Below, piece after piece: positions 26,958 through 35,099 of a stretch of DNA of 64,000 nucleotides. The stretch covers positions 496,001 to 560,000 of the forward strand of contig NZ_JACOFR010000001.1 in assembly GCF_019455385.1 (NCBI RefSeq), in the 5' to 3' direction. The position numbers were made by a program, and so were the translations under genes. Origin of the DNA: Bradyrhizobium sp. BR 10289 (GTDB taxonomy: Bacteria; Pseudomonadota; Alphaproteobacteria; Rhizobiales; Xanthobacteraceae). The notes below the pieces were generated by a model. That model was given only the letters and a program-made list of their open reading frames with translations. It was not told where the DNA came from and did not search any database. Every line of letters starts with the position of its first letter. Position 1 is the first letter of the stretch.

Positions 26958-27569
26958 GTGACACTTGAAGAGACCGTTCGCGCGACGTCCGTTCCAGGCT
27001 ACGTGCGGACCCTGAGCCGGCAGGAAGAATTGCCGCTTCTGCGCGATCACCTGCTGAGACTCGATGCCGCCAGCCGGCATGACCGCTTCAACGGTTTTCT
27101 CGACGACAGTTTCATCGAGCGCTACGCCGCCCGCTGCGCCGAGGACGGCACCGTGATCGTCGCCTATATCGTCGACGGCGTGGTCCGCGGCGCGGCTGAG
27201 CTGCATCCGCCGGAGGGCGATTCGCTGCCCGAGGTCGCCTTCAGCGTTGAGGCCTCGGCGCGTCGCCAGAACGTCGGCACTATCCTGTTCAGCCGCTTGA
27301 TCGCCGAAGCGCGCTGGAAGGGTTTTAAGTGCCTGCGCATCACGACCGGCGCCGAGAATCACGCGATGCGGGCGCTGGCCCGGAAGTTCGGCGCAAATCT
27401 GCAATTCCGCCACGGTGAATCGACCGGCACGATCGATCTCACCAAGTCGCCCGAAGCCGAGCTCGCGGATCTTGCGGCCTCGCCGTTCGCGGCAGGTCGC
27501 GCGCTTCTCAGCTTCAACTCGACCTGCTGGAAGATCATCTCCAGCATGTACGGCAATCGTGCCGCCTGA
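26958..27569 (+). CDS. GNAT family N-acetyltransferase
   Basis: 203 residues. GTG 26958 is the start: AAGAGGAG lies 8 bp before it. The acetyl-CoA loop is seen in VEASARRQNVGTILFSRLIA (a Q/RxxGxG/A-type pattern with N-V-G) and the following helix/strand pair AEARWKGFKCLRITTGAENH, MRALARKFGANLQFRHGEST. The acceptor is unknown. A strong hairpin terminator follows 20 bp after the stop. Confidence 0.88.
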   Translation: MTLEETVRATSVPGYVRTLSRQEELPLLRDHLLRLDAASRHDRFNGFLDDSFIERYAARCAEDGTVIVAYIVDGVVRGAAELHPPEGDSLPEVAFSVEASARRQNVGTILFSRLIAEARWKGFKCLRITTGAENHAMRALARKFGANLQFRHGESTGTIDLTKSPEAELADLAASPFAAGRALLSFNSTCWKIISSMYGNRAA

Positions 27570-27589
27570 AGCGAAAGCCGCCTGAATCA

Positions 27590-27621
27590 AAAAGCGGACC
27601 GGCTGAAACCGGTCCGCTTTT
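27590..27621 (+). terminator. Rho-independent terminator, likely bidirectional
   Basis: AAAAGCGGACCGG (27590-27602), loop CTGAAA, CCGGTCCGCTTTT (27609-27621): a perfect 13 bp stem with A-run before and T-run after. It lies between two convergent genes and could end both transcripts. Confidence 0.9.
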
Positions 27622-27643
27622 GTATTGGCACAGGCGATAAGGC

Positions 27644-27949
27644 TCAGGTGCCGGTGCGTTTGTCGTTGCCGAAGCGACGGACGACGCGGCGCTCGACCAC
27701 CACGGAGCGCTGCGCGCCCTGTTCGCCGGCGATCACGCGCGTGGCGGTGATGCGGCTGTTGGTGCGGGCCTGCTTCTTCACCTCGGCCTGAACGACGTCG
27801 AGCGGCATCCCCATCAGCGCTGCGGCGATCTCGGCCTGCTGCTCCTGGTCGTCGGTGATGCCGACGGCGGCGAAGATCGCTTCGTCCAGGGTGGGCGGAT
27901 CGTGACGCACGCGACGCGTGCCATATTTGGTATTCCAGTCTGCGCTCAT
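27644..27949 (-). CDS. Small conserved-type protein, unknown
   Basis: 101 residues: MSADWNTKYGTRRVRHDPPT, then an acidic helical part (LDEAIFAAVGITDDQEQQAE), IAAALMGMPLDVVQAEVKKQ, and a basic tail (VVERRVVRRFGNDKRTGT). No signal peptide or membrane helix, so cytoplasmic. The highly charged termini suggest a nucleic-acid or protein partner, but no domain is recognised. Converges on the terminator at 27590. Confidence 0.7.
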   Translation of the reverse strand: MSADWNTKYGTRRVRHDPPTLDEAIFAAVGITDDQEQQAEIAAALMGMPLDVVQAEVKKQARTNSRITATRVIAGEQGAQRSVVVERRVVRRFGNDKRTGT

Positions 27950-28044
27950 AACGGCCTCGATGTGATGCCGGGATACCTAGTGCCAGAGATGTTGCATTGC
28001 AATATGAAATCCGTGTGGCATCTCAGCTATGCACCGGTCAGGTG

Positions 28045-28728
28045 TCATGGCGGTGACGCGACACCGCCATCGCCGGCTCGCTGCTGCGGCCAGCGCTTCA
28101 GCGCGGCATGTCCCGCCTCGGTGAGCCGGTAGATTCCCCGCTCGGTGCGTTCGAACCAGCCATACACATTGTTAAGCATGATCTTGCCGGCGTCGGGGCA
28201 GCGCTGGCGCAATTCGCTGACGCGGCGCGGGCCCGCCGCAAGCTCGCAGGCGCAGGCCAGCGCCTGCTGACGATAGGCCGTCATGATCGGCGCGCGCGTG
28301 CTGCCGCCGAGCACGGGATCGCCCTGGCGGCGCTGATGCTCGGCGACGAGACGCGAGCGAACTTTCGGCTCGCGGCGCGGTGCTGCGGTTGGCGGTTTCA
28401 CCAGCACTTCGACCTGGCCGCGATCGGTTACCCCGAGCATACCGAAGCCGAGCCGGCGGCAGAGATTGCGATAGCGCGCATCGCTCTCGCGCCCCTTGCC
28501 GCGCGATGACATTTTTGCGGCAATCCACACCTCGTCGCCGGCAGGCGCGCGATCGACGGCTTGCAGGATCAGCTCGAGATTGAAGGCGAGCTTGAGCTCG
28601 CCGATCACCACGACCGGCGGATCGCCGGCGCTGAGCCCCACGAGATCGCAGCCGCCGATCTCGCCCTTGACCGAGAAGCCGAGCTGTTCGAGGAAGCGTT
28701 TGACGGGGAGATAAAGCTCGGTTTCCAA
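28045..28728 (-). CDS. DUF2161 protein, putative PD-(D/E)XK phosphodiesterase
   Basis: 227 residues. The N-terminal nuclease-like core has GGCDLVGL (Asp28) and VVVIGELKLAFN (Glu44, Lys46), the D...ExK arrangement of PD-(D/E)XK enzymes, matching DUF2161. A C-terminal winged-helix-like part follows (IMLNNVYGWFERTERGIYRL, TEAGHAALKRWP). Members are predicted, not proven, nucleases acting on DNA. It stands alone. The combination of nuclease core and DNA-binding tail would suit a DNA repair or processing role. Confidence 0.82.
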   Translation of the reverse strand: METELYLPVKRFLEQLGFSVKGEIGGCDLVGLSAGDPPVVVIGELKLAFNLELILQAVDRAPAGDEVWIAAKMSSRGKGRESDARYRNLCRRLGFGMLGVTDRGQVEVLVKPPTAAPRREPKVRSRLVAEHQRRQGDPVLGGSTRAPIMTAYRQQALACACELAAGPRRVSELRQRCPDAGKIMLNNVYGWFERTERGIYRLTEAGHAALKRWPQQRAGDGGVASPP

Positions 28729-28869
28729 GGAAAGCTTCCGGGTCTGGCGCGCGGATCAGAGAATCAGTTGCCGTCAGTCTAGCCCGGATCGGACACGGAG
28801 CTTTGCGCCATTTGATCGGAACCGGTGCTGCGGTTATTCTGCGGCCGGATAGCCGGGCGGCTTGCAACG

Positions 28870-29217
28870 ATGACAATCAGGAACGGGCTCTATCACATCC
28901 GCATCGAGATGCTGGATGCGGTCCAGGGCGGCAACCAGGGCGTCATGGTGCTGCGTGACGGCACGATGCGGGGCGGCGATTCATTCTTCTATGCCTATGG
29001 CAGCTATACCTCCGCCGATGGCAAGTGGAAGGGCGAGCTGACCAATGAGGAGCACTCGCCCTCGTTCGACCAGCGCCCGGTATGGGGCCGCAAGGTCGTG
29101 ACCATCGGCTTCAGCGGGACCTACACCGACGAGACCGCTTACGGCGAGGGCATCGCGCTTGCCGGCAAGCAGAGCATCCGCTTCAAGGGCAATCTGCGGC
29201 TGCTGGTACCGGATTGA
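28870..29217 (+). CDS. GrlR-like small regulatory-type protein, single domain
   Basis: 115 residues from ATG 28870 (MTIRNGLYHIRIEMLDAVQG). Pattern NGLYxI...GVMVLRDGTMRGGDSFFYAYGSY...GKWKGEL...IGFSGTYTD...IALAGKQSIRFKGNL fits the beta-barrel GrlR family, named after the negative regulator of an enteropathogen secretion system; many rhizobial members are annotated this way. Molecular role here unknown. It is clearly paralogous to the second half of the protein at 35100-35909. Convergent with the SDR gene, with no gap between the two stops. Confidence 0.75.
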   Translation: MTIRNGLYHIRIEMLDAVQGGNQGVMVLRDGTMRGGDSFFYAYGSYTSADGKWKGELTNEEHSPSFDQRPVWGRKVVTIGFSGTYTDETAYGEGIALAGKQSIRFKGNLRLLVPD

Positions 29218-29901
29218 TCAGACGCGCCCTCCCACCGGGATCAGCGCGCCGGTGATGCCGCTGGCGGCGTCGCTTGCGAGGAACAGGATCACTTCCGCGA
29301 GCTCCTGCGGCGTCACCCATTTGGAAAAGTCCGCTTTCGGCATGTCGGCGCGGTTGGCCTTGGTGTCGATGATGGAGGGCAGCACCGCGTTCACGGTGAC
29401 CTTGCCCTTCCACTCGCTCGCCAGCGCCTCGGTGAGACGATGCACGCCGGCCTTCGACGCGGCATAGGGAGCCATGCCGGAGCCCGCCTGGAGCGCGCCC
29501 ATGGCGCCGATATTGACGATGCGGCCGGCGCTGGATGCAGCGAGATGCGGCAGTGCTGCGCGCGAGCTATTGAGGGCGGTCAGCACGTTGAGCGCATGCA
29601 TGCGCTGCCAGGTCTTGATGTCGCCGTCACCCACGGTCTCTAAGGCGAAGCCGCCCGCGATATTGATCAGCGCGTCCAGCTTGCCGAAATGTCTTGCGGC
29701 AGCCTCGACCGCCGTTTTTGCCTGCGCGGCGTCGGACAGGTCGACCCCACCGATCTCGATGCTTTCAGCGGTTGCGGGGACTTGCGAGGTCGCATGATCG
29801 ATGCCGGCGATCCGTGCACCGCGAGACTGTGCGATCTCCGCGACGACTTTGCCGAGAGCGCCCAGCGCGCCCGTGATGATCAGAACCTTGCCTTGCATCA
29901 T
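29218..29901 (-). CDS. SDR family NAD(P)-dependent oxidoreductase
   Basis: 227 residues. Rossmann start VLIITGALGALGKVVAEIA (TGxxxxxG pattern), NIAGGF, the catalytic Ser in GRIVNIGAMGA replaced region, and YAASK (YxxxK) in GMAPYAASKAGVHRLTEALA. The usual catalytic serine position reads IGAMGAL, so the Ser may be absent or shifted. Substrate unknown. 20 bp downstream of the tyrosine phosphatase gene on the same strand, probably one transcript. Confidence 0.9.
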   Translation of the reverse strand: MMQGKVLIITGALGALGKVVAEIAQSRGARIAGIDHATSQVPATAESIEIGGVDLSDAAQAKTAVEAAARHFGKLDALINIAGGFALETVGDGDIKTWQRMHALNVLTALNSSRAALPHLAASSAGRIVNIGAMGALQAGSGMAPYAASKAGVHRLTEALASEWKGKVTVNAVLPSIIDTKANRADMPKADFSKWVTPQELAEVILFLASDAASGITGALIPVGGRV

Positions 29902-29921
29902 TGGTCTCCCGGCGCGGCCGC

Positions 29922-30680
29922 TTACGATTGCAGATAACGCTCCTTCAGCGCGGCTTGCTCCGATGTGCCGAGCTTGAGGCCGTCGCGCAAGTAGGTTTCG
30001 AGGTCACCGTAGTCCTTGCTGACGGCTTCGAACGCAGCCGCAAGATATGAGGCTTCGACCTTGCCGATGGCATTGCGCACGTCCTCGGGCAGGTCGGTGG
30101 CTGCCGCGGCGTCGCGCTTGTAGTGCTGGTTGGTCAGCAGATAGTCCTCGGCAATGACCTCATCGGCCACGCCCAGCGCATGCAGGATCAGCGCGCTGGC
30201 AAAGCCGGTGCGGTCCTTGCCGGCGGTGCAGTGGATCACGAGCGGCGCGTGGTCCTCCAGCAGATGGCCGAACAGGGCGCGAAAGCTGTGGGTGTTGTGG
30301 CGGACATAGTTGCGGTAGGACTCACGCATCAGCTCGAGCGCGACCGGTGCGGTCAGCGTGCCCCTCGCGAGCTCGGCGCGCAGACCGGCCACGACCGTCG
30401 GTTCGATCGGCAGCGAGTGAACGGTGATCTCGTTCACGACGCAGACGCCGGCTGCGCGCTCCTCCAGCCCACGAAAGTCGAATGCGCTTTTGACGCCAAG
30501 CGCGCGGACGATCTCGACATCGGCCGCGGTGAGCTGGCCGAGATGGTTGGAGCGGAAGATGTGTCGCCAGCGCGTCATGCGGCCGTCGGTGGTCGGATAG
30601 CCGCCGAGATCACGAAAATTGCTTGCGCCTTGCAAGGCGAGGTGGCGGGTAGGGGAATCTTTCAGGGAGGAATCTGGCAT
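29922..30680 (-). CDS. Tyrosine-protein phosphatase (PtpB-like)
   Basis: 252 residues from ATG 30680; the open frame extends upstream, but the conserved family start NFRDLGGYPTTDGRMTRW comes shortly after. The phosphatase P-loop is HCTAGKDRTGF, with Cys151 and Arg157 (CX5R). The general acid is probably in the FDFRGLEER segment. Members dephosphorylate phosphotyrosine or phosphoinositides; target unknown. First gene of a pair with the SDR gene and divergent from the MliC-like gene, with 69 bp between starts. Confidence 0.9.
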   Translation of the reverse strand: MPDSSLKDSPTRHLALQGASNFRDLGGYPTTDGRMTRWRHIFRSNHLGQLTAADVEIVRALGVKSAFDFRGLEERAAGVCVVNEITVHSLPIEPTVVAGLRAELARGTLTAPVALELMRESYRNYVRHNTHSFRALFGHLLEDHAPLVIHCTAGKDRTGFASALILHALGVADEVIAEDYLLTNQHYKRDAAAATDLPEDVRNAIGKVEASYLAAAFEAVSKDYGDLETYLRDGLKLGTSEQAALKERYLQS

Positions 30681-30749
30681 GAGATCAGCTTGGGCGATGT
30701 TTCCATTGGACCCACGAGCGGCGTCCTTGAGTGCATTCAGGGGGTAATC

Positions 30750-31076
30750 ATGGGCCGGCACAAGGCCATTGTCTTGGCGATCGCCATGCTGGCGGGCGGA
30801 ATGATCAACGCGCGACAGGCGGCCGCGCAGACGTTCCGGACCTATCGCTGCACGGATGGTACGCAGTTCATTGTCGGGTTTTATGACCACGACACGCGGG
30901 CCTTCCTCCAGATCGACGGCGCGCCGGTCATGCTCGAGAGGCGGCTGGCGCTATCTGGCGCGCGCTATTCGGGGGCGGGGATCACGTTGAGGATCGCCAA
31001 GACCGGAGCGACCACGGTGAAGCACCTGAAGCGGCCGGCGACGGCCTGTGCGGTGGTCGAAAAGCCCATGCTCTAG
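30750..31076 (+). CDS. MliC-like exported protein (C-type lysozyme inhibitor fold)
   Basis: 108 residues from ATG 30750 (CAGGGGGTAATC upstream). Signal peptide AIVLAIAMLAGGMINARQAAA, then the MliC pattern: TYRCTDGTQFIVGFYDHDTR, LALSGARYSGAGITLRI and a final cysteine in TACAVVEK that would pair with Cys in YRC. MliC proteins block host or environmental lysozyme, usually as lipoproteins; here no lipobox cysteine is seen, so it may be free in the periplasm. A terminator follows. Confidence 0.8.
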   Translation: MGRHKAIVLAIAMLAGGMINARQAAAQTFRTYRCTDGTQFIVGFYDHDTRAFLQIDGAPVMLERRLALSGARYSGAGITLRIAKTGATTVKHLKRPATACAVVEKPML

Positions 31077-31096
31077 CCGTAAGGCCGGCCAGAATC

Positions 31097-31132
31097 AAAA
31101 AGGGCCGAAACCTCGTTGTTTCGACCCTTTTT
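31097..31132 (+). terminator. Rho-independent terminator
   Basis: AAAAAGGGCCGAAAC, loop CTCGTT, GTTTCGACCCTTTTT: a 15 bp stem with one mismatch, A-run before and T-run after, so it may work for the MliC-like gene and for the convergent DUF2735 gene. Confidence 0.88.
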
Positions 31133-31187
31133 CAAACTGCCGACAGGCGCATGTGAGAGCGCTGCGGTATCAAACCAAACGCGGGCA

Positions 31188-31391
31188 TCAGCGATCCCAT
31201 TTCGGCTTGGCTTCATCGACCGCTTCCTGATGGTACCAGCTGCCGCTGCAGATCGTCTCGTTCACTGGGAGCGAGAGGCGGTCGGCGGGAAGGCGGGCCT
31301 CACCGTAGCGGCGTCCCGCGAGAGCTGCGCGGCCCCCGACAGGAAATTGATAGATCGTTGCCGATCCCTGACTCAGTCCATTGTTCATCAT
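31188..31391 (-). CDS. DUF2735 small protein
   Basis: 67 residues from ATG 31391, chosen because GAAGGAGATACCGCG precedes it; the frame is open to 31559. Sequence MMNNGLSQGSATIYQFPVGG then RAALAGRRYGEARLPAD matches the rhizobial DUF2735 family, which is often found beside glnII. Function unknown; proximity suggests a link to nitrogen control. It is divergent from glnII, with a 539 bp region between the starts. Confidence 0.85.
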   Translation of the reverse strand: MMNNGLSQGSATIYQFPVGGRAALAGRRYGEARLPADRLSLPVNETICSGSWYHQEAVDEAKPKWDR

Positions 31392-31930
31392 CGCGGTATC
31401 TCCTTCGGGCCAAAGCGCTTGACCTCCATGGTGCGCCCGACTCGTTCGATTGTGGTTACTGGAATCCCCATATCGGCCGCGCGTCCCGAAATGCAAAGTG
31501 CTGAAAAGGAGATCAGTTTCAGCCCATTTTGTGGGCAATTTGCCGTCTGCATCCTTCAAGGCACGGTGTCCGTGACTAACGCTTGGGCCATTGCGAAGGT
31601 TGCGGGCGGGGGACGAAGACTTTACGAAAATTGCCGGCCGTTGATGCGCGTTTCATCGGCAACCTTCGGCAGCGCGCCGTCTGCTCCAGAATCAGGCTTT
31701 TTCCGCAGGATTTTTGCAGTGCGGCTTCACGACAAGGTGCGCGCCTATGACGCAGGCCGCTGTGGACGGTTTGCCGTCATCGCGGCGGCTCCCGCCGCAG
31801 GGGAAAAACGCCCGCAGTGCGGCCTTTTGGCACGTTAAATGCTTGTAAACGGGCGGCCGATGGTGGCCGGGTAACAATCGTGCGGGGGCCTTCAGGCCCC
31901 CACCTTTCGCATCATCTACAGAGAGGCTCA
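31392..31930. other. 539 bp regulatory region upstream of glnII and the DUF2735 gene
   Basis: No gene is supported; open frames here are low quality. It contains the sigma-54 promoter annotated at 31828-31843 and, upstream of it, an A+T-richer part (31610-31720). Possible NtrC half-sites occur around 31704-31736 (TGCAGTGCGG, TTCACGACAAGGTGCGC), but they fit the consensus only partly. Confidence 0.5.
31828..31843 (+). promoter_or_regulatory. Sigma-54 (RpoN) promoter of glnII
   Basis: TGGCACGTTAAATGCT matches the RpoN consensus TGGCACG-N4-TTGCW at all but one base, with GG and GC elements at the required spacing. The transcription start would fall near 31854, giving a leader of about 77 bases. 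Nitrogen-regulated, NtrC-dependent sigma-54 control of glnII is established in Bradyrhizobium, which supports the call. Confidence 0.85.
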
Positions 31931-32965
31931 ATGACCAAGTATAAGCTCGAGTACATCTGGCTCGACGGATATACGCCGACTCCGAACTTGCGCGGCAAAA
32001 CCCAGATCAAGGAGTTCGCGTCGTTCCCGACGCTCGAGCAGCTTCCGCTCTGGGGCTTCGACGGCTCTTCCACCCAGCAGGCCGAAGGCCACAGCTCCGA
32101 TTGCGTGCTGAAGCCGGTCGCGGTGTTCCCGGACGGCGCCCGCACCAACGGCGTGCTGGTGATGTGCGAAGTCATGATGCCCGATGGCAAGACCCCGCAT
32201 CCGTCCAACAAGCGCGCCACCATCCTCGACGACGCCGGCGCCTGGTTCGGTTTCGAGCAGGAATATTTCTTCTACAAGAACGGCCGTCCGCTCGGCTTCC
32301 CCGAGTCCGGCTATCCGGCTCCGCAGGGTCCGTACTACACCGGCGTCGGCTACTCGAACGTCGGCGACGTCGCCCGCAAGATCGTCGAGGAGCATCTCGA
32401 CCTCTGCCTGCACGCCGGCATCAACCATGAAGGCATCAACGCGGAAGTCGCGAAGGGCCAGTGGGAATTCCAGATCTTCGGCAAGGGCTCCAAGACCGCT
32501 GCCGACCAGATGTGGATGGCCCGCTACCTCATGCTGCGCCTGACCGAGAAGTACGGCATCGACATCGAGTTCCACTGCAAGCCGCTCGGCGACACCGACT
32601 GGAACGGCTCGGGCATGCACGCCAACTTCTCCACCGAGTACATGCGCACCGTCGGCGGCAAGGAGTACTTCGAGGCGCTGATGGCCGCCTTCGACAAGAA
32701 CCTGATGGACCACATCGCCGTCTACGGCCCGGACAACGACAAGCGTCTGACCGGCAAGCACGAGACCGCGCCGTGGAACAAGTTCAGCTACGGCGTTGCC
32801 GATCGCGGCGCCTCGATCCGCGTTCCGCACTCTTTCATCAACAACGGCTACAAGGGCTATCTGGAAGACCGCCGTCCGAACTCGCAGGGCGACCCCTACC
32901 AGATCGCTTCGCAGATCCTGAAGACGATCGCGTCCGTCCCGGCTGACAAGAAGGCCGCGGCCTAA
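31931..32965 (+). CDS. glnII: Glutamine synthetase II (eukaryotic type)
   Basis: 344 residues from ATG 31931 (CAGAGAGGCTCA upstream; the longer open frame is leader). GSII forms glutamine from glutamate, ammonia and ATP. Signatures: LPLWGFDGSSTQQAEG, GFEQEYFFYKNGRPLGFP, PQGPYYTGVG, NHEGINAEVAKGQWEFQIFG (metal/glutamate site), NGSGMHANFSTEYMR, and NKFSYGVADRGASIRVP. The short length and these motifs separate it from the GlnA type. Unlike GSI it is not adenylylated. Preceded by a sigma-54 promoter and followed by a terminator, so it is a single-gene unit under nitrogen control. Confidence 0.98.
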   Translation: MTKYKLEYIWLDGYTPTPNLRGKTQIKEFASFPTLEQLPLWGFDGSSTQQAEGHSSDCVLKPVAVFPDGARTNGVLVMCEVMMPDGKTPHPSNKRATILDDAGAWFGFEQEYFFYKNGRPLGFPESGYPAPQGPYYTGVGYSNVGDVARKIVEEHLDLCLHAGINHEGINAEVAKGQWEFQIFGKGSKTAADQMWMARYLMLRLTEKYGIDIEFHCKPLGDTDWNGSGMHANFSTEYMRTVGGKEYFEALMAAFDKNLMDHIAVYGPDNDKRLTGKHETAPWNKFSYGVADRGASIRVPHSFINNGYKGYLEDRRPNSQGDPYQIASQILKTIASVPADKKAAA

Positions 32966-33010
32966 AGATCCTCCCGGCCCGGGCGAGGGGGCTGGCCCGG
33001 GTTGGCATTC

Positions 33011-33045
33011 AATCCGCCGGAGCTGCAAGGCTCCGGCGGATTTTT
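33011..33045 (+). terminator. Rho-independent terminator of glnII
   Basis: AATCCGCCGGAG, 8-base loop CTGCAAGG, CTCCGGCGGATT, then TTT. Perfect 12 bp stem, 46 bp after the glnII stop. Confidence 0.9.
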
Positions 33046-33198
33046 GTATTCCGATGGCAACGCTCGTTGCGTGTCTGTCGGTCTTCCAGGTTTCTAGGCC
33101 GGTTTGACGTCTGTCCATCACCGGCGAAACCCGGATAGAGTGTGTCCGGATGCGCTCAAGCTGATGCACCGCGCCTGAACGCTACTCCGGGACTCCAC

Positions 33199-33885
33199 AT
33201 GACAAACTCCATTCGCATGCTCTCGACGCTCGGCCTGATGGGCGCGATGCGCAGCCTGTCCGCCGCCTTCGAGGCCGCCAGCGGTCTTCGGGTCGATGCC
33301 GATTTCGCCCCGACGCTGGCGCTGCTCAAGCGGCTGCGCAGCGGCGAGGCGGCCGATCTCGTGATCCTCACGCGCGAAGGGCTCGACGAGATCATCGGCG
33401 AGGGCCGGGTGATTGCCGACGGCGCGGCCGATCTGGCGCGCTCCTACGTCGGCATCGCCGTGCGGGCAGGGCAGACACATCCCGATATCGCCAGCGAAGC
33501 TGCGCTGCGCGCGACGCTGCTTGCGGCGCGCTCCGTTGCCTATTCGCGGCTCGGCGCCAGCGGCGTGTACTTCGCCCAGCTGATCGCGCGGATGGGGATC
33601 GCCGAACAGATCAACGCCAGGGCCACCATCGTCGAGCAGGGCTTTACGGCGGAGCGGCTCGTCAGTGGCGAGGCCGACCTTGCCGTGCAGCAGATCAGCG
33701 AGCTGAAGCAGGTCGATGGCATCGAGGTTGTTGGTCCAGTGCCGTACGAGTTGCAGACGCCGGCGGTGTTCTCCGCCGGCCGCATCGCGACCACTGGGAA
33801 TGCCGAGGCCGCCGAAAGGCTGCTGCGCTATCTGGCATCGCCGGAGGTCGTGCCTGTGCTGCGCCGATCGGGACTCGAGCCTTGA
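33199..33885 (+). CDS. ModA-like substrate-binding-fold protein lacking a signal peptide
   Basis: 228 residues from ATG 33199 (MTNSIRMLSTLGLMGAMRSL); the frame opens at 33142. The fold follows molybdate-binding ModA-type proteins: ADFAPTLALLKRLRSGEAAD, LVILTREGLDEIIGEGRVI, SYVGIAVRAGQTHPDI, and YELQTPAVFSAGRIATTGNA. No signal peptide is convincing from either start, and no modBC genes follow. A cytoplasmic or moonlighting solute-binding protein is possible. 32 bp before the Sel1-repeat gene. Confidence 0.8.
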   Translation: MTNSIRMLSTLGLMGAMRSLSAAFEAASGLRVDADFAPTLALLKRLRSGEAADLVILTREGLDEIIGEGRVIADGAADLARSYVGIAVRAGQTHPDIASEAALRATLLAARSVAYSRLGASGVYFAQLIARMGIAEQINARATIVEQGFTAERLVSGEADLAVQQISELKQVDGIEVVGPVPYELQTPAVFSAGRIATTGNAEAAERLLRYLASPEVVPVLRRSGLEP

Positions 33886-33917
33886 AATCGCCGGCACGCG
33901 GACGCAACGTGGTATCC

Positions 33918-34739
33918 ATGCGAACCTGTCTCCTTGCCATTCTCCTCGCGCTTGCGGTGCCGGTTATGGCGCATGCGCAATCGGCCGACCTCGTCCTCTG
34001 CGATCGCCTCGCTGCCGATCCCAGCGATCCCGACAAGCCGGCCGATGTGAAGGGCGTGGCCGAGATCGCGGCCGCCGACGTCGCAACCGCCATCAAGTTC
34101 TGCAAGCAGGCGGCATCATCGTCGCGCCGCGCGATGTTCGCGCTCGGCCGCGCCTATGCGGCCAACCGGCAGACCGCCGAGGCGATCGCCGCCTGGCGCA
34201 AGGCGGCCGACAAGGGATCGAGCGCGGCCATGGTCGAGCTCGGGGTCGTCTACGGCACCGGGGCAGGCGTTGCCAAGGACGAGGCGCAGGCGCGAAAGCT
34301 GTTCGAGAAGGCGGCGCAGGCGGGCAATCCTCGCGGCGTCAGCAATCTTGCCGCGCTCGGCGGCGCCGGTGGTGCCATGCCGGCCGATCCCGCGCAGGCC
34401 CGCGCACTGCTGGCCAAATCCGCCGAGACAAACGCGGAGGCGCAATACCAGCTCGGCCTGATGCTCTCCGAAGGCACGGGCGGTGCCAAGGACGACGTCG
34501 CGGCGCGTGCGCTGTTCGAGAAGGCGGCGGCGCAAAACCATCCCGGTGCGCTGGAGCGGATGGGCGCCTTCGCGCAGGAGGGCCGCGGCGGTCCGAAGGA
34601 CAAGGACGCCGCAAAGGCCTATTACGAACGCGCTTCAGCGCTCGGCGACGAGGACGCCAAGGCGGCGCTGGAGCGGCTGCGCTGCCCCTACGCGATCAAG
34701 GACAAGCAGGGCAAGCTCGTCACCACGCTGTGCTTCTGA
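33918..34739 (+). CDS. Exported Sel1-repeat protein
   Basis: 273 residues from ATG 33918; an alternative TTG start 36 bp earlier overlaps the previous gene. Signal peptide RTCLLAILLALAVPVMAHAQ. At least four Sel1-like (SLR) repeats of about 36 residues follow, e.g. AMVELGVVYGTGAGVAKDEA, AQYQLGLMLSEGTGGAKDDV and ALERMGAFAQEGRGGPKDKD. SLR arrays are alpha-solenoid scaffolds for protein binding in the periplasm. C-terminal cysteines (RLRCPYAIK, TTLCF) may pair. Partner unknown. Confidence 0.88.
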   Translation: MRTCLLAILLALAVPVMAHAQSADLVLCDRLAADPSDPDKPADVKGVAEIAAADVATAIKFCKQAASSSRRAMFALGRAYAANRQTAEAIAAWRKAADKGSSAAMVELGVVYGTGAGVAKDEAQARKLFEKAAQAGNPRGVSNLAALGGAGGAMPADPAQARALLAKSAETNAEAQYQLGLMLSEGTGGAKDDVAARALFEKAAAQNHPGALERMGAFAQEGRGGPKDKDAAKAYYERASALGDEDAKAALERLRCPYAIKDKQGKLVTTLCF

Positions 34740-34794
34740 GCGGAACCAGCCTGCCTGCAGGCCGTTGATCGGCGACAAGCAGGAGGCACGGATC

Positions 34795-34944
34795 ATGATC
34801 CGCAAGCTCGCATCCGGCGAATACCGGCTCTACTCACGCAAGGTCAATCCGAAGACCGGCAAGCGGCGCAATCTCGGCACCTTCAAAAGCCGCGCGGCGG
34901 CCGAGAAGCACGAGCGCGATGTGCAGTATTTCAAGCGTCACTGA
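34795..34944 (+). CDS. 49-residue basic protein resembling an integrase Arm-type DNA-binding domain
   Basis: ATG 34795 follows CAGGAGGCACGGATC, a strong ribosome site. The product starts MIRKLASGEYRLYSRKVNPK and continues TGKRRNLGTFKSRAAAEKHE, ending RDVQYFKRH. The three-strand-plus-helix pattern (GEYRLYSR, GKRRNLGTFKSRAAAEKHE) resembles the N-terminal Arm domain of tyrosine recombinases, but there is no catalytic part, so it is a free-standing small protein. Very basic, likely nucleic-acid binding. Not a clear remnant: it has its own start, ribosome site and stop. Confidence 0.7.
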   Translation: MIRKLASGEYRLYSRKVNPKTGKRRNLGTFKSRAAAEKHERDVQYFKRH

Positions 34945-35099
34945 CGCCCCGGAGATCGCCGCCAAACCAAATTTCGAAAACAACCCCATGCACAGTAGAC
35001 GGTGCATTGAAATCACGGCGCAATCGCAAGAATTGCGGATTTTACGAAATTTCTCTTGACCCGTCGGGCAAAACAGTGGCATGATGGCATCTTGCCGCG

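Noticed and set aside
31116..31838. 240-codon + frame across the DUF2735 gene and glnII promoter
   Set aside because: Overlaps the opposite-strand DUF2735 gene and the sigma-54 promoter region; shadow.
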